The notes under the pieces were generated by a model. That model saw only the letters and a program-made list of their open reading frames with translations, was not told where the DNA came from and searched no databases. Made by a program: the position numbers and the translations under genes. From contig NZ_CP038143.1 in assembly GCF_006542375.1 (NCBI RefSeq), positions 372,001 to 436,000 of the forward strand: a stretch of DNA of 64,000 nt, written 5' to 3'. Source of the stretch: Oecophyllibacter saccharovorans (GTDB taxonomy: Bacteria; Pseudomonadota; Alphaproteobacteria; Acetobacterales; Acetobacteraceae). Shown here piece after piece: positions 26,858-36,638 of this stretch; within the stretch, counting starts at the first letter, position 1; every line of letters begins with the position of its first letter.

Positions 26858-27247
26858 TCAGACGCGGCGACGCTTGCGCGGACGGCAACCGTTATGCGGA
26901 ACGGGCGTCACATCGCGGATTGATGTGATGGTGAACCCGACCGCCTGAAGGGCACGCAGCGCGCTCTCACGCCCCGATCCAGGGCCTGAAACCTCGATCT
27001 CAAGGGTTTCCATGCCATGCTCACGCGCCTTGCGACCAGCGTCTTCAGCAGCCACCTGAGCAGCGTAAGGGGTGGACTTACGGGACCCCTTGAATCCCTG
27101 TGCCCCGGAAGAAGACCATGCAATGGCATTCCCCTGCGCGTCCGAAATGGTGATCATCGTATTGTTGAAGGTCGACAGAACGTGCGCAACACCGGAAATG
27201 ATGTTCTTACGCTCTTTTCTGCGGATACGGGGGGCTGCCTTGGCCAT
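26858..27247 (-). CDS. rpsK: 30S ribosomal protein S11
   Basis: This 129-residue small-subunit platform protein binds 16S rRNA near the E site with S7. Conserved segments are [26 protein letters not shown] and the C-terminal [12 protein letters not shown]. The length is standard. It sits between rpsM, 51 bases upstream, and rpoA in the alpha operon. Confidence 0.98.
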   Translation of the reverse strand: MAKAAPRIRRKERKNIISGVAHVLSTFNNTMITISDAQGNAIAWSSSGAQGFKGSRKSTPYAAQVAAEDAGRKAREHGMETLEIEVSGPGSGRESALRALQAVGFTITSIRDVTPVPHNGCRPRKRRRV

Positions 27248-27298
27248 ATTCTTTCTGTCCTAAATAGTTTGCTGAAGCGCGAAAAATGCCACGTCTGA

Positions 27299-27676
27299 TT
27301 AACGGGTGGCTTTTTTCTTGCCGGCAATGGCCACAGCCTTGCCCTTGCGGGTCCGGGCGTTGGTATGCGTGCGCTGCCCATGAACGGGCAGACCGCGACG
27401 GTGACGCAGCCCGCGATAGCAGCCCAGATCCATCAGACGTTTGATGTTCATCGCCGTCTCGCGGCGCAGGTCGCCTTCAACGCGGAACTCGCTGTCAATC
27501 AGATCACGAATGCGGGTGATCTGGTCGTCAGACAGCTCATTCACACGCGTAGGAGCGGGAATCTCAAGCTTTTCGCAGATGACTTCCGCCGTGGACGGCC
27601 CGATGCCGTAGATATAAGTCAGACCGATGACCACACGTTTGTTGGTCGGAACGTTTACGCCGGCAATACGTGCCAC
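27299..27676 (-). CDS. rpsM: 30S ribosomal protein S13
   Basis: This 125-residue head protein of the small subunit forms bridges to the large subunit and contacts P-site tRNA through its basic tail. Recognised by [15 protein letters not shown], the LTYIYGIG segment and [19 protein letters not shown] near the C-terminus. It is the first gene of the alpha operon and has its own candidate promoter at 27818-27846. No rpmJ gene is found beside it. Confidence 0.98.
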   Translation of the reverse strand: MARIAGVNVPTNKRVVIGLTYIYGIGPSTAEVICEKLEIPAPTRVNELSDDQITRIRDLIDSEFRVEGDLRRETAMNIKRLMDLGCYRGLRHRRGLPVHGQRTHTNARTRKGKAVAIAGKKKATR

Positions 27677-27817
27677 GCCAATTCTCCCATCAACGCGGCA
27701 TTTCTGATCCGCGTCTCCATGTTTCTTTTTCCCGACTGGAAGTGTGGTCCCCAGGACGCCACACTCCTCTGCAGAACGATTCTAGCTCGCGCGAGCTGCG
27801 TTCGATACGTGCTCGGC

Positions 27818-27846
27818 GGAATATACTGCCCAGCACGGCAAGTCAA
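27818..27846 (-). promoter_or_regulatory. candidate promoter of rpsM-rpsK-rpoA-rplQ
   Basis: On the minus strand TTGACT (27841-27846) is followed by a 17-base spacer and TATTCC, overlapping a TATATT at 27820-27825. The -35 box and next two bases (TTGACTTG) equal those of the rpsL promoter candidate. It lies about 145 bases ahead of rpsM. Confidence 0.5.
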
Positions 27847-27854
27847 ACTCTAAC

Positions 27855-27872
27855 GATCACTTTTTCGTGATC
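27855..27872 (-). other. small hairpin after adk
   Basis: GATCAC at 27855-27860 and GTGATC at 27867-27872 pair around a 6-base T/C loop, just upstream of the rpsM promoter candidate. A 14-base palindrome, AGCTCGCGCGAGCT, lies further on at 27784-27797. Either could limit read-through from adk or bind a regulator. Confidence 0.35.
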
Positions 27873-27892
27873 TGTGTCAAGTCTCTCCGATC

Positions 27893-28504
27893 TCAGCCTA
27901 CGCCCTTACCGGTCTCCTGCTCTTGCGAAGCACGGACCTGCTGAAGCAACTGGTCGATTTCACCAGCCACCTGATCAACGGCCTGCATGCCGTCCAGACG
28001 CTTGAGACGCCTGTTCTGCTCGTAATAAGGCAGAATAGGCGCCGTCTGAGCCCGGTAGGTTTCCAGTCGTTTGTGAATCACTTCAGGCTTATCATCGGCC
28101 CGCCGTGAACCGTCTTCGCCCTGCCGCGCCGCCAGTCGCGCAATCAAGGCCTGCTCGTTCACATCCAGCAGAATGACTTCATCAATCCGCAACCCTCTTT
28201 CCTCCAGCATACGGTCAAGAGCCACAGCCTGGCTCTCGGTCCGCGGAAAGCCGTCAAGAATGAAGCCCTTCTGGCAATCAGGCTGGGAAATACGCTGGGA
28301 GATCATTTCAATCATGATGGCGTCAGGCACGAAATGGCCCTTCTCCATCAGCTCCTGAACTTCACGTCCCAAAGGGGTATGCGCCTCAACCTCGGCGCGC
28401 AGCATATCACCTGTGGAAATCTGCTTCAGGCCCCAACGCGCTTCAAGGCGCTTGGCCTGTGTCCCCTTGCCTGCCCCTGGAGGCCCAAGAAGAATGATAT
28501 TCAT
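27893..28504 (-). CDS. adk: adenylate kinase, short-LID form
   Basis: This 203-residue enzyme interconverts ATP plus AMP with two ADP. The P-loop GPPGAGKGT is at residues 7-15, LDGFPRTESQA marks the NMP-binding region, and the LID (around RQGEDGSRRADDK) is only a short loop. The large zinc-type or E. coli-type LID domain is missing, giving the compact form common in alphaproteobacteria. The start overlaps the secY stop by ATGA, as in the classic spc operon end. Confidence 0.97.
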   Translation of the reverse strand: MNIILLGPPGAGKGTQAKRLEARWGLKQISTGDMLRAEVEAHTPLGREVQELMEKGHFVPDAIMIEMISQRISQPDCQKGFILDGFPRTESQAVALDRMLEERGLRIDEVILLDVNEQALIARLAARQGEDGSRRADDKPEVIHKRLETYRAQTAPILPYYEQNRRLKRLDGMQAVDQVAGEIDQLLQQVRASQEQETGKGVG

Positions 28505-29871
28505 CGTGCGCTCCTGCTCCTGTTGCGCTGCCGGGTGCCGCCCCGGTTACGCTGCTGGCGAATCAGGCCCTGATACTGGTGCGCCACCAGATGGGACTGC
28601 ACCTGACTGACCGTGTCGATCGTCACCGTCACAATAATGATCAGACTTGTACCGCCGAAATAGAATGGCACGTGATACTTGTTGATCAGGAACTGCGGCA
28701 GCAGACATACCAGCACCATATAGCCCGCGCCGATTGCCGTCAGGCGCGAGAGAATGCGGTCCAGGTACTCGGCTGTGGCCTTGCCGGGGCGGATACCCGG
28801 AATGAAACCGCCCTGCTTGCGCAGGTTTTCAGCTGTTTCCTCGGGATTGAAAGTGACCGCCGCATAAAAATACGAGAAGAAAACGATCATGACGGCATAA
28901 AGCGCCATGTAGAGAGGCTGCCCCTGCGAAAGCCACTGACCGATCCGTCCCAGAATTCCGGTGCTGTTATGCATGAAACCGGCCAGAGTGGCAGGAATCA
29001 GCAATACAGAGGAGGCAAAGATCGGGGGAATGACACCAGCCGTGTTCACTTTCAGCGGCAGATGGGTTGTATCGCCGCCGTAAATGCGATTACCGACCTG
29101 ACGCTTGGGATATTGAATCGTCACGCGGCGCTGCGCCAATTCCATGAAGACGATAAACGCCACCACCCCCAGGGCCGCCACCAGGAATATAATGACAAAA
29201 AGGGGAGACAGCGCCCCTGTCCGACCCAGGTCCAGCAGACTCATCATGGCCTGGGGCAGATTAGCGACAATACCGGCAAAGATGATCAGCGAAATGCCGT
29301 TACCAATGCCGCGAGCGGTAATCTGCTCTCCGATCCACATCAGGAACATGGTCCCCGTCACCAGGACCACCACATAGGTCAGCAGGAACATCGGACCGGG
29401 CGAAATAATGGCGCTCAACCCGTTAGCCGTTCGCAGACTGCCCAACCCCATGGCAAAGCCATAAGCCTGAATAACCGCGATCACCACTGTCAGGTAACGG
29501 GTATATTGATTCAGTTTCTGTCGGCCGCTTTCCCCGTCCTTTTTCAAAGTCTCCAGTGAAGGCAGAGCGGTCGAGAGCAGCTGGACGATAATGGAAGCAC
29601 TGATATAGGGCATGATGTTCAGGGCAAACACAGTCATGCGCCCCAAGGCGCCACCTGTGAACATGTCGAACATCCCCAGAATGCCGCTCTGGTTCTGGGA
29701 GACGATCTGCCCCAGCACAGCTGCATCAATGCCGGGTACCGGAATATAGGTGCCAAGCCGGTAGATGATCAGCGCACCCAGGGTGAACCAGATGCGCTTT
29801 TTGAGTTCGGTCGCTTTTGAAAAAGCTTTTAAATTCAGGTTGGCAGCAATCTGTTCCGCAGCGGAAGCCAT
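28501..29871 (-). CDS. secY: protein translocase subunit SecY
   Basis: This 456-residue channel subunit of the Sec translocon has ten hydrophobic helices. Conserved pieces are LGTYIPVPGID in the first helix region, FNPEETAENLRKQGGFIPGIRPG in the long cytoplasmic loop before helix 9, and GTSLIIIVTVTIDTV in helix 10. The tail is basic and Arg-rich (RQQRNRGG). It lies between rplO and adk, the usual spc operon position. Confidence 0.98.
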   Translation of the reverse strand: MASAAEQIAANLNLKAFSKATELKKRIWFTLGALIIYRLGTYIPVPGIDAAVLGQIVSQNQSGILGMFDMFTGGALGRMTVFALNIMPYISASIIVQLLSTALPSLETLKKDGESGRQKLNQYTRYLTVVIAVIQAYGFAMGLGSLRTANGLSAIISPGPMFLLTYVVVLVTGTMFLMWIGEQITARGIGNGISLIIFAGIVANLPQAMMSLLDLGRTGALSPLFVIIFLVAALGVVAFIVFMELAQRRVTIQYPKRQVGNRIYGGDTTHLPLKVNTAGVIPPIFASSVLLIPATLAGFMHNSTGILGRIGQWLSQGQPLYMALYAVMIVFFSYFYAAVTFNPEETAENLRKQGGFIPGIRPGKATAEYLDRILSRLTAIGAGYMVLVCLLPQFLINKYHVPFYFGGTSLIIIVTVTIDTVSQVQSHLVAHQYQGLIRQQRNRGGTRQRNRSRSAR

Positions 29872-29965
29872 CTCCCCATCCTTTCAAGAAAACAGCGCCG
29901 CCGCACACCGTGCGGGACGCCGTTAACTAAATCATCCAGCTCCTGCCCCTCCGAGGGAAAGAACC

Positions 29966-30457
29966 TCAGGCTGCTTCCTGGGTCTCTTCCTTGGGGGCGA
30001 GAATCTTGACGCTGCCGCCGGCTTTTTCAACAGCAGCCTGAGCCGCCTTCGAGGCGCCCGCCACTTCAAAATTCACCGGCTTGTCCAGCTCACCCTTGGC
30101 AAGGAGACGCACACCGGCCAGACGGTGATGATGACGCACCACACCCGCGTCACGCAAGACCTGCAGGGAAATGGGCGCGGAAGCGGAAAGCTTGCCCTCC
30201 TCCAGAGCCTGGGCAATCTGTCCCAGATTCACCACCGCATATTCCTTACGGAAAATATTGACGAAGCCACGCTTCGGCATACGGCGGTAAATGGGCAGCT
30301 GACCACCTTCAAAGCCATTCAGAGCCACGCCCTTACGCGCTTTCTGACCTTTATGGCCCTTGCCGGAAGTCTTGCCCTTGCCGGAACCGATGCCTCGGCC
30401 CAGACGCTTCTTGCGATAACGCGCGCCATCATTGTCGCGCAGTTCGTTCAGGTTCAT
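29966..30457 (-). CDS. rplO: 50S ribosomal protein L15
   Basis: This 163-residue protein has the glycine-rich N-terminal extension [24 protein letters not shown]-type stretch that threads into 23S rRNA, and the [18 protein letters not shown] core. The length is normal. It lies one base after the rpmD stop. The 94-base gap to secY contains a small CCGCAC/GTGCGG hairpin at 29901-29915. Confidence 0.98.
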   Translation of the reverse strand: MNLNELRDNDGARYRKKRLGRGIGSGKGKTSGKGHKGQKARKGVALNGFEGGQLPIYRRMPKRGFVNIFRKEYAVVNLGQIAQALEEGKLSASAPISLQVLRDAGVVRHHHRLAGVRLLAKGELDKPVNFEVAGASKAAQAAVEKAGGSVKILAPKEETQEAA

Positions 30458-30458
30458 A

Positions 30459-30644
30459 TCACCCCTCCACCTTAAGCAGATGGGCCACCTTGCGGATCAT
30501 GCCGCGCACAGCTGGCGTGTCTTCCAGCTCACGGGAAGAGCCGATACCGCGCAGGCCCAGGCCCTTGATCGTTTCCGCCTGTCCCGGCTTACGTCCGATG
30601 ACGGAAGCAATCTGGGTGACGCGGACTGTCTTATGCTCAGACAT
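30459..30644 (-). CDS. rpmD: 50S ribosomal protein L30
   Basis: This 61-residue protein has the L30 pattern [14 protein letters not shown], then [23 protein letters not shown]. The start is the ATG at 30644, which overlaps the rpsE stop by 8 bases; the frame is open further upstream only because it runs over rpsE. The overlap suggests translational coupling. Confidence 0.97.
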   Translation of the reverse strand: MSEHKTVRVTQIASVIGRKPGQAETIKGLGLRGIGSSRELEDTPAVRGMIRKVAHLLKVEG

Positions 30645-31206
30645 TGGCGCCCTCCCCTTCAGACTGTTCGCGACGGCCGAAGATCTCGAAAGTCTTTTTA
30701 CCACGACGCGCGGCCACCTGACGGGGGCTGCTGGCGCGCTGCAGCGCATCGAACGTAGCCTTGATCATGTTGTGTGGGTTACGGGTGCCCAGGCTCTTGG
30801 TCACTACGTCACTGACCCCTAGACTCTCGAAAACCGCACGCATAGGACCGCCGGCGATAATTCCGGTACCTGCTTCGGCAGCGCGGACCACTACCTTGCC
30901 AGCGCCGAAATGCCCGTTGGCATCATGATGCAGCGTACGACCCTCTTTAAGGGGCACACGGATCATGTTGCGACGCGCACGTTCGGTTGCCTTGCGGATG
31001 GCTTCCGGAACTTCGCGGGCCTTGCCGGCTCCGTAGCCGACCCGGCCCTTCTGATCACCGACAACAACCAGCGCTGCAAAAGCGAAACGACGGCCGCCTT
31101 TGACGACCTTCGCAACACGATTGATGGTCACCAGCTTGTCGACGAGCTCATCACCCTGCTCGCGATCACGACCGCCACGGCCGCCTTCTCTTGGCTCACG
31201 TGCCAT
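30637..31206 (-). CDS. rpsE: 30S ribosomal protein S5
   Basis: This 189-residue small-subunit protein contributes to decoding accuracy and mRNA unwinding. [19 protein letters not shown] is the double-stranded RNA-binding part and [19 protein letters not shown] the C-terminal core. The GGRRF loop, where spectinomycin-resistance changes usually fall, looks wild-type. The tail after residue 170 is a charged extension. It is followed by rpmD with an 8-base overlap. Confidence 0.98.
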   Translation of the reverse strand: MAREPREGGRGGRDREQGDELVDKLVTINRVAKVVKGGRRFAFAALVVVGDQKGRVGYGAGKAREVPEAIRKATERARRNMIRVPLKEGRTLHHDANGHFGAGKVVVRAAEAGTGIIAGGPMRAVFESLGVSDVVTKSLGTRNPHNMIKATFDALQRASSPRQVAARRGKKTFEIFGRREQSEGEGANV

Positions 31207-31218
31207 GTGTGATCCTCC

Positions 31219-31581
31219 TTAGAATGAGAGCCCGCCCTCACGGGCAGCCTCTGCCAGGGCTTTGACCCGGCCATGATAGAGATAAGAGCCGCGATCGAAC
31301 ACGACTTCCTTGACGCCTGCAGCAACAGCCCGTTCAGCCACCAGCTTGCCGATGGCAGCTGCAGCTTCAATATTCGCACCGCTCTTGCCGTTGTCACGGA
31401 CCGCTTTTTCAAGCGTCGAGGCGCTGGCCAGAGTATGACCACGGGCATCGTCAATGACCTGAGCGTGAATCTGTTTGTTGGAGCGGAAGACCGACAAACG
31501 CGGCCGGCCGCCGCTCTTGCGACGCAGCTGGAAACGCAACCGCTTGCGGCGACGTTCCTGCAATCCTTGCAGCGATGCCAT
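31219..31581 (-). CDS. rplR: 50S ribosomal protein L18
   Basis: This 120-residue 5S rRNA-binding protein opens with a basic stretch ([11 protein letters not shown]). [18 protein letters not shown] follows and it ends in [24 protein letters not shown], the family C-terminus. The start codon shares one base with the rplF stop (TAATG), a tight coupling. The length is normal. Confidence 0.98.
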   Translation of the reverse strand: MASLQGLQERRRKRLRFQLRRKSGGRPRLSVFRSNKQIHAQVIDDARGHTLASASTLEKAVRDNGKSGANIEAAAAIGKLVAERAVAAGVKEVVFDRGSYLYHGRVKALAEAAREGGLSF

Positions 31582-32117
31582 TACTTCTTCTTCCCTTCCT
31601 TACGACGCAGAACTTCAGTGTCATAACGCACACCCTTGCCTTTATAGGGCTCCGGCTTGCGGAAGCTGCGGATATCAAGTGCCACCTGCCCGACACGCTG
31701 CTTGTCATTACCTTCAACCAGAATGGCTGTCGGACGTGGGGTGGTGATCTTCACATCAGACGGAATCGGATAGATCACGTCATGCGAATAGCCAAGGTTC
31801 ATGACCAGATTAGATCCCTGCACGGCGGCACGGAAACCGGTTCCCTGGATTTCGAGCCCCTTGGAGAACCCCTCGCTCACACCCTTGACCATATTGGCCA
31901 GCAGAGCGCGCGTGGTTCCCCACATTGCAGCCCCTTCTCCTGAGCGGGTGGTTACAGGAGTCACGACAACCTGATTGCCTTCCACCTTCACCTCGACAAA
32001 AGGGGTCAGGGGCAGCTTCAGTTCACCGCGCTTGCCTTTAACCGTGCAGACACCGTCATTGACGGTCACCTGGACACCGCTCGGCAGCTCGACAGGACTT
32101 TTACCTACGCGAGACAT
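31581..32117 (-). CDS. rplF: 50S ribosomal protein L6
   Basis: This 178-residue protein near the factor-binding site has the L6 start [15 protein letters not shown] and the C-terminal [23 protein letters not shown]. The ATG at 32117 is used; the open frame extends upstream over rpsH but carries no family resemblance there. It is 10 bases after rpsH and overlaps rplR by one base. Confidence 0.98.
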   Translation of the reverse strand: MSRVGKSPVELPSGVQVTVNDGVCTVKGKRGELKLPLTPFVEVKVEGNQVVVTPVTTRSGEGAAMWGTTRALLANMVKGVSEGFSKGLEIQGTGFRAAVQGSNLVMNLGYSHDVIYPIPSDVKITTPRPTAILVEGNDKQRVGQVALDIRSFRKPEPYKGKGVRYDTEVLRRKEGKKK

Positions 32118-32127
32118 GCTTTCCTCC

Positions 32128-32526
32128 TCAGAAAACGCGGCAGAGGACCTCACCGCCAACATTGGCAGCGCGGGCCTCGACGTCAGAAAGAACGCCACGG
32201 GGGGTGGAAAGGATGGATACACCGAGACCGGCGTAAACGCGCGGCAGTTCCTTGATCTTGGAATAAACTCGGCGGCCGGGACGGGAGACGCGATGAAGCT
32301 CACGGATGACAGGCTGGCCGTCAGCATATTTCAGCTCAATGTTGAACTGCGAGATTCCCTTGCGCACTTCCTCGGAAGAGTAACCGCGGATATACCCTTC
32401 ACGCTTGAGGGCTTCCAGCACGCTTCCGCGCAGCTTGGAGGCCGGAGCAACGCAGGTGGCATGACGGGCACGCTGGGCGTTGCGGATCCGGGTGAGCATA
32501 TCACCCAGGGGATCAGACATGGACAT
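32128..32526 (-). CDS. rpsH: 30S ribosomal protein S8
   Basis: This 132-residue 16S rRNA-binding protein opens with [37 protein letters not shown] follows, and it ends with [22 protein letters not shown]. In E. coli S8 represses the spc operon by binding an mRNA hairpin near rplE. A strong hairpin is found here between rplE and rpsN, which would be a candidate site, though that is unproven. Confidence 0.98.
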   Translation of the reverse strand: MSMSDPLGDMLTRIRNAQRARHATCVAPASKLRGSVLEALKREGYIRGYSSEEVRKGISQFNIELKYADGQPVIRELHRVSRPGRRVYSKIKELPRVYAGLGVSILSTPRGVLSDVEARAANVGGEVLCRVF

Positions 32527-32538
32527 GCAGAATACCCT

Positions 32539-32844
32539 TTACCAGCTGGCTTTGACCATGCCGGGAATCTGTCCCGTCGAGGCCAGGTCACGCAGTGCGA
32601 TACGGCTTATCTCGAACTTGCGGTAGTTCGCGCGGGGACGGCCAGAAACCTTGCAGCGCAGACGCACGCGTGTCTGAGACCCGTTACGTGGCATCTGAGC
32701 CAGTTTCAGGGTCGCTTCAAAGCGCTCTTCCACAGGCAGTTCGCGATTATTGATGATATTCTTGAGCGCGGTCCGCTTCGCCTTGTCGCGCTTCGCCATG
32801 GCGGCGCGGCGATTGTTGCGGTTGACCGCAGAGACTTTTGCCAT
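32539..32844 (-). CDS. rpsN: 30S ribosomal protein S14, zinc-independent form
   Basis: This 101-residue S14 is the long form lacking the two CxxC zinc motifs, the usual form in proteobacteria. [15 protein letters not shown] and the C-terminal [20 protein letters not shown] are the recognised segments. It is preceded by a 133-base gap that holds a long hairpin, unusual inside the spc operon, where genes are otherwise 0-50 bases apart. Confidence 0.98.
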   Translation of the reverse strand: MAKVSAVNRNNRRAAMAKRDKAKRTALKNIINNRELPVEERFEATLKLAQMPRNGSQTRVRLRCKVSGRPRANYRKFEISRIALRDLASTGQIPGMVKASW

Positions 32845-32902
32845 TTTCGATTTCTCTCCCGGAACCTGTCAGGCCCATCCTGACGGTTTTCCAAACAGTG
32901 TT

Positions 32903-32958
32903 CTTGTAACGGGTCCCCCCCCTCTCTGTGAAGGGGAAAAGACCCGTTCTTTTACAAG
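32903..32958 (-). promoter_or_regulatory. long intergenic hairpin between rplE and rpsN
   Basis: CTTGTAACGGGTC at 32903-32915 pairs with 32941-32958, where GACCCGT and TTACAAG are separated by a short bulge. An inner run of C at about 32916-32922 can pair with AGGGG at 32932-32936. The structure stands alone in a 133-base gap inside the spc operon. On the minus strand the second arm is not followed by a T run, so it is more likely a protein-binding or RNA-processing site than a terminator. Confidence 0.65.
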
Positions 32959-32977
32959 AGTGCCTTCAAAAGGACGT

Positions 32978-33535
32978 TCAGGACGCCAGCGGAAGATCAA
33001 AGGCTTTCAGCAGGGCCTTGGCTTCCGCATCGGTCTTGGCGGACGTCACGAAAATGATGTCCATGCCACGGACATCATCGATCTTGTCATAGTCAATCTC
33101 GGGAAACACGATCTGTTCCTTGAGACCCATGGCAAAATTACCGCGGCCGTCAAAACCTTTATTGGCAGGCAGACCGCGGAAATCGCGGATTCGCGGCATG
33201 GCAATCGTGACCAGACGGTCAAGGAACTCATACATACGTCCCTTGCGCAACGTGACCTTACAGCCAATGGGCAGACCCTCACGGATCTTGAAGCCCGCGA
33301 TAGCCTTGCGCGCCACCGTCTTGACAGGCTTCTGACCGGTGATCATGGCCATTTCCGCCACGGCCGCATCAAGTTTCTTCTGGTCAGCCGCCGCTTCACC
33401 GACGCCCATGTTCAGCACGATCTTCTCGAGCTTGGGAATCTGCATGTCATTCGTATAGCCGAACTTTTCACGCAGCTGCTGCTTAAGGACGTCATTATAC
33501 TGCTTCTGCAAACGGGGCAGGGTTTTCTCGCTCAT
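32978..33535 (-). CDS. rplE: 50S ribosomal protein L5
   Basis: This 185-residue protein binds 5S rRNA and contacts P-site t[44 protein letters not shown] and the C-terminal [20 protein letters not shown] are the conserved segments, quoted in part for recognition. The length is normal. A 10-base spacer separates it from rplX upstream; a long hairpin follows its stop. Confidence 0.98.
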   Translation of the reverse strand: MSEKTLPRLQKQYNDVLKQQLREKFGYTNDMQIPKLEKIVLNMGVGEAAADQKKLDAAVAEMAMITGQKPVKTVARKAIAGFKIREGLPIGCKVTLRKGRMYEFLDRLVTIAMPRIRDFRGLPANKGFDGRGNFAMGLKEQIVFPEIDYDKIDDVRGMDIIFVTSAKTDAEAKALLKAFDLPLAS

Positions 33536-33545
33536 CGCTTGCTCC

Positions 33546-33866
33546 TCAGCCTTCGATCACTTCGCCGCTCGCCTTGGCGACGCGAACTTTGCGACCATCC
33601 TCAAGGATGCGGAAGCCGACCCGGGTCGGTTTGCCGCTCTTGGGATCGATCAGCATCAGATTCGAAAGATGGACCGGCATCTCCTTGTCGATGATGCCGC
33701 CCCCCTCACCCATACGGTTGGGCTTGGCATGACGCTTGGCGATCGCAACACCACGCACCGTCGCCTTCTGGACTTTCGTATGCACGGCAAGAACTTCCCC
33801 GCGCACACCACGGGAGCGACCCGTGGTGACCACAACCTGGTCACCCTTTCTGATACGTGCAGCCAT
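33546..33866 (-). CDS. rplX: 50S ribosomal protein L24
   Basis: This 106-residue assembly-initiator protein has the KOW motif near its start ([21 protein letters not shown]) and the segment [16 protein letters not shown] at the end. The start shares one base with the rplN stop (TAATG), so translation is probably coupled. The length is normal. Confidence 0.98.
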   Translation of the reverse strand: MAARIRKGDQVVVTTGRSRGVRGEVLAVHTKVQKATVRGVAIAKRHAKPNRMGEGGGIIDKEMPVHLSNLMLIDPKSGKPTRVGFRILEDGRKVRVAKASGEVIEG

Positions 33867-34234
33867 TACAGCACCTCCGGAGCCAGGGAGATGATCTTCA
33901 TGAACTTGCGCGCGCGCAGCTCACGAACGACCGGGCCAAAGATACGCGTGCCGATCGGTTCCTGCTGTTTGTTGATCAGCACAGCCGCATTGCGGTCAAA
34001 GCGGATCACGGAACCATCGGGGCGCTTGACCGGATAGGAAGTGCGCACGATCACCGCCTGGTGAACGTCACCCTTCTTAACCTTGCCGCGGGGAATGGCT
34101 TCCTTGACGGAAACGACAATGATGTCGCCGACCGAGGCGCTCTTACGCTTGGAGCCACCCAGCACCTTGATGCACTGCACCCGACGTGCACCGGAATTAT
34201 CGGCCACGTCCAGGTTGGTCTCGGGATGGATCAT
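33866..34234 (-). CDS. rplN: 50S ribosomal protein L14
   Basis: This 122-residue protein lies at the subunit interface. The L14 core is clear: [21 protein letters not shown], then [20 protein letters not shown] and [13 protein letters not shown]. The length is exactly that of the E. coli and most bacterial L14s. It overlaps rplX by one base and follows rpsQ by 12 bases. Confidence 0.98.
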   Translation of the reverse strand: MIHPETNLDVADNSGARRVQCIKVLGGSKRKSASVGDIIVVSVKEAIPRGKVKKGDVHQAVIVRTSYPVKRPDGSVIRFDRNAAVLINKQQEPIGTRIFGPVVRELRARKFMKIISLAPEVL

Positions 34235-34246
34235 GTGTCGCCTCCC

Positions 34247-34525
34247 TTATGCGTTTACTGGGGTCGAGGAAGCCGGGGCCTCCATGTCGACGCCATTACG
34301 GGAAACAACCGTCCATGTTTTGCGCTTGGAGATTGGAGCGCATTCTTCGATACGCACCATATCACCAGGCTTGCACACATTACCCGCATCATGGGCTGCG
34401 TACTTCTTGGAACGGCGGATGAATTTCTTATAGAGCGGGTGCATCACGCGACGATCAACAAGAACGGTTACCGTCTTGTCCATCTTATCGCTGGTCACTC
34501 GCCCTGTCAGGACGCGCCTTGGCAT
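34247..34525 (-). CDS. rpsQ: 30S ribosomal protein S17
   Basis: This 92-residue primary 16S rRNA-binding protein is recognised by [33 protein letters not shown] and [18 protein letters not shown]. The ATG at 34525 is used; the frame is open upstream over rpmC. It has a short Ala/Ser/Pro-rich tail. The gap to rpmC is 13 bases. Confidence 0.98.
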   Translation of the reverse strand: MPRRVLTGRVTSDKMDKTVTVLVDRRVMHPLYKKFIRRSKKYAAHDAGNVCKPGDMVRIEECAPISKRKTWTVVSRNGVDMEAPASSTPVNA

Positions 34526-34538
34526 CGTCCGTCTCCTC

Positions 34539-34766
34539 TCAGGACTTGGCGGCGGACGTTGAGGCGCCCGCACGGTTCTGGTGAAGCAGCGTCTTGACGC
34601 GCGCAATTGCACGACGCACGATTTTGACGCGGCCTGTATTTTCGGTCTGCCCGGTGGCAGCTTCGAAACGCTGATTGATCTGCTCTCGCTTCAGGTCGAC
34701 GAGAAGAGCTTTCAGCTCATCAACCGTCTTGCCGCGCAGATCATTAACCTTATACGCGTCAGCCAT
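34539..34766 (-). CDS. rpmC: 50S ribosomal protein L29
   Basis: This 75-residue protein lies at the tunnel exit, where it helps bind the signal recognition particle and trigger factor. [21 protein letters not shown] and the later ARVKTLLHQ are typical. The ATG at 34766 is preferred; a TTG two codons upstream is the other option and sits closer to a GGAG. The tail is Ala/Ser-rich. It begins two bases after the rplP stop. Confidence 0.96.
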   Translation of the reverse strand: MADAYKVNDLRGKTVDELKALLVDLKREQINQRFEAATGQTENTGRVKIVRRAIARVKTLLHQNRAGASTSAAKS

Positions 34767-34768
34767 GC

Positions 34769-35185
34769 TCAAACATCTCCGATACGCTGAACGAATTTGG
34801 TCTTGATCGGCAGCTTGGCAGCCGCCAGACTCAGGGCCAGCCGTGCAACATCCGGCGGAACGCCTTCGATCTCAAACAGAATACGTCCCGGCTTGACGCG
34901 GGCAGCCCAGTATTCCGGGTTGCCTTTGCCCGAACCCATACGCACTTCTGCAGGTTTTGTCGAGACCGGAAGATCCGGAAAAATTCGGATCCACACACGC
35001 CCGGCACGTTTCATCGCACGTGTGATCGCACGACGCGAAGCTTCAATCTGGCGCGCGGTGATGCGCTCCGGCTCGAGCGCCTTAAGGCCATAAGCCCCGA
35101 AATTCAATTCGGTGCCACCCTTGGCCATGCCATGAATACGGCCCTTGCGGACCTTACGGAACTTAGTCCGCTTTGGAGAAAGCAT
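34769..35185 (-). CDS. rplP: 50S ribosomal protein L16
   Basis: This 138-residue protein positions the A-site tRNA. It starts [16 protein letters not shown] and contains the conserved basic segment [20 protein letters not shown], which includes the Arg near the peptidyl-transferase side that is often hydroxylated in other bacteria. The length is normal. It follows rpsC after 48 bases. Confidence 0.98.
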   Translation of the reverse strand: MLSPKRTKFRKVRKGRIHGMAKGGTELNFGAYGLKALEPERITARQIEASRRAITRAMKRAGRVWIRIFPDLPVSTKPAEVRMGSGKGNPEYWAARVKPGRILFEIEGVPPDVARLALSLAAAKLPIKTKFVQRIGDV

Positions 35186-35233
35186 TTCTTATATCCTCAC
35201 ATCAAGCCCACTCGACGAGAAGGGTCTCCCCTC

Positions 35234-35911
35234 TCAGCGCTGCGGCGCCTGCTCTGCGGCGCGACGATCCTGCGCCAGCGGATCATGGCCCATGATTTCA
35301 CCCTTGAAGATCCAGACCTTCACCCCGCAGGTGCCATAGGTGGTGTGGGCCGTGGCGGTCCCGTAATCGATGTCAGCACGCAGGGTGTGCAGCGGCACGC
35401 GTCCTTCACGATATTTCTCGTCACGGGCGATTTCCGCCCCACCCAGACGACCGCTGCAGGTAATACGGATACCCTGGGCACCAAGACGCATGGCCGACTG
35501 AATGGCCCGCTTCATGGCGCGACGGAAAGCAACGCGCCGCTCCAGCTGCTGAGCAATGTTCTCCGCAACCAGAGTGGCATCGATTTCCGGCTTGCGGATC
35601 TCGACAATATTCAGCGCCACATCCGTCTTGGCCAGACGGCTCAGCTCCTTGCGGAGCGCGTCGATATCCTGCCCCTTCTTGCCGATGATCACACCGGGGC
35701 GCGCAGCGTAAATCGTGATGCGCGGCTTTTTGGCCGGGCGCTCGACCACCACGCGGGAAACCCCAGCCCCTGAAAGCTTCTTGCGCAGGAAGTTACGCAG
35801 CTTCAGGTCTTCATGCAGCAGGCGGGAATAATCGCCGGCTGCATACCAGCGGCTGTCCCAGGTGCGGTTGACGCCAAGACGAAGTCCGATCGGATTAACC
35901 TTGTGTCCCAT
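35234..35911 (-). CDS. rpsC: 30S ribosomal protein S3
   Basis: This 225-residue head protein forms part of the mRNA entry helicase. [13 protein letters not shown] opens it, the KH domain has [18 protein letters not shown], and [37 protein letters not shown] is the C-terminal domain signature (only parts needed). The 3-base gap to rplV indicates coupling. The length is in the normal range. Confidence 0.98.
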   Translation of the reverse strand: MGHKVNPIGLRLGVNRTWDSRWYAAGDYSRLLHEDLKLRNFLRKKLSGAGVSRVVVERPAKKPRITIYAARPGVIIGKKGQDIDALRKELSRLAKTDVALNIVEIRKPEIDATLVAENIAQQLERRVAFRRAMKRAIQSAMRLGAQGIRITCSGRLGGAEIARDEKYREGRVPLHTLRADIDYGTATAHTTYGTCGVKVWIFKGEIMGHDPLAQDRRAAEQAPQR

Positions 35912-35914
35912 GGC

Positions 35915-36340
35915 TCAGGCTGCCTTCTGCTGTTTAGCGCTTTTGCCCTTCGGCGGTGCGACGGGGGTTTCAGGCTGCTCGGCCACGACAATTTTCAGGT
36001 GGCTGAAAAACTTCTCGATGCGAGCAGAACGTCCACGTCCACGAGCGTGAAAACGCTTCATGACAATCGACTTGCCGACCTCAGCGTTTTTGACGATCAG
36101 GCGATCGACATCCAGCTGATGGTTGTTTTCGGCATTGGCCACGGCGCTTTCGAGCGTCTTCTTGACCTGCTGGGCGATACGACGACGCGAAAAGGTGAGC
36201 GCAGCCAGGGCCTTTTCAACCGGCTGGTTGCGGATCATGCCGGCCACCAGGTTGAGTTTGCGGGGGCTGACACGCATGTTGCGTGCAATCGCCTGGGCCT
36301 CAGTGTCCTCCAGAGGACGGGTATGCTTAGGCTTGCTCAT
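35915..36340 (-). CDS. rplV: 50S ribosomal protein L22
   Basis: This 141-residue protein's long loop lines the exit tunnel. [22 protein letters not shown] is the start of the core; [16 protein letters not shown] lies at the loop tip, where macrolide-resistance changes would fall, and looks unaltered. A C-terminal Ala/Pro/Lys extension of about 20 residues goes beyond the usual core. It has 2-3 base spacers on both sides. Confidence 0.98.
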   Translation of the reverse strand: MSKPKHTRPLEDTEAQAIARNMRVSPRKLNLVAGMIRNQPVEKALAALTFSRRRIAQQVKKTLESAVANAENNHQLDVDRLIVKNAEVGKSIVMKRFHARGRGRSARIEKFFSHLKIVVAEQPETPVAPPKGKSAKQQKAA

Positions 36341-36342
36341 GA

Positions 36343-36621
36343 TCAGCCTCGCTTCGACTTCTTATCGGAGCCATGGCCGGTATAGGTGCGGGTCGGTGAG
36401 AATTCACCGAACTTGTGCCCAACCATGTTCTCCGTCACCTGCACGGGCAGGAATTTGTGACCGTTATAAACACCGAACGTCAGACCAACGAACTGCGGCA
36501 GGATGGTGGAACGACGTGACCAGATCTTGATCACTTCGTTACGACCGGAAGCGCGAGCCTTCTCAGCCTTGCCAAACAGATACCCGTCGACGAACGGACC
36601 TTTCCAGACGGAACGTGCCAT
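36343..36621 (-). CDS. rpsS: 30S ribosomal protein S19
   Basis: This 92-residue head protein pairs with S13. [16 protein letters not shown] and [21 protein letters not shown] are the standard start and end segments. The length is standard. It lies between rplB and rplV with short spacers. Confidence 0.98.
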   Translation of the reverse strand: MARSVWKGPFVDGYLFGKAEKARASGRNEVIKIWSRRSTILPQFVGLTFGVYNGHKFLPVQVTENMVGHKFGEFSPTRTYTGHGSDKKSKRG

Positions 36622-36638
36622 CTTGATTATGTCCTTTC

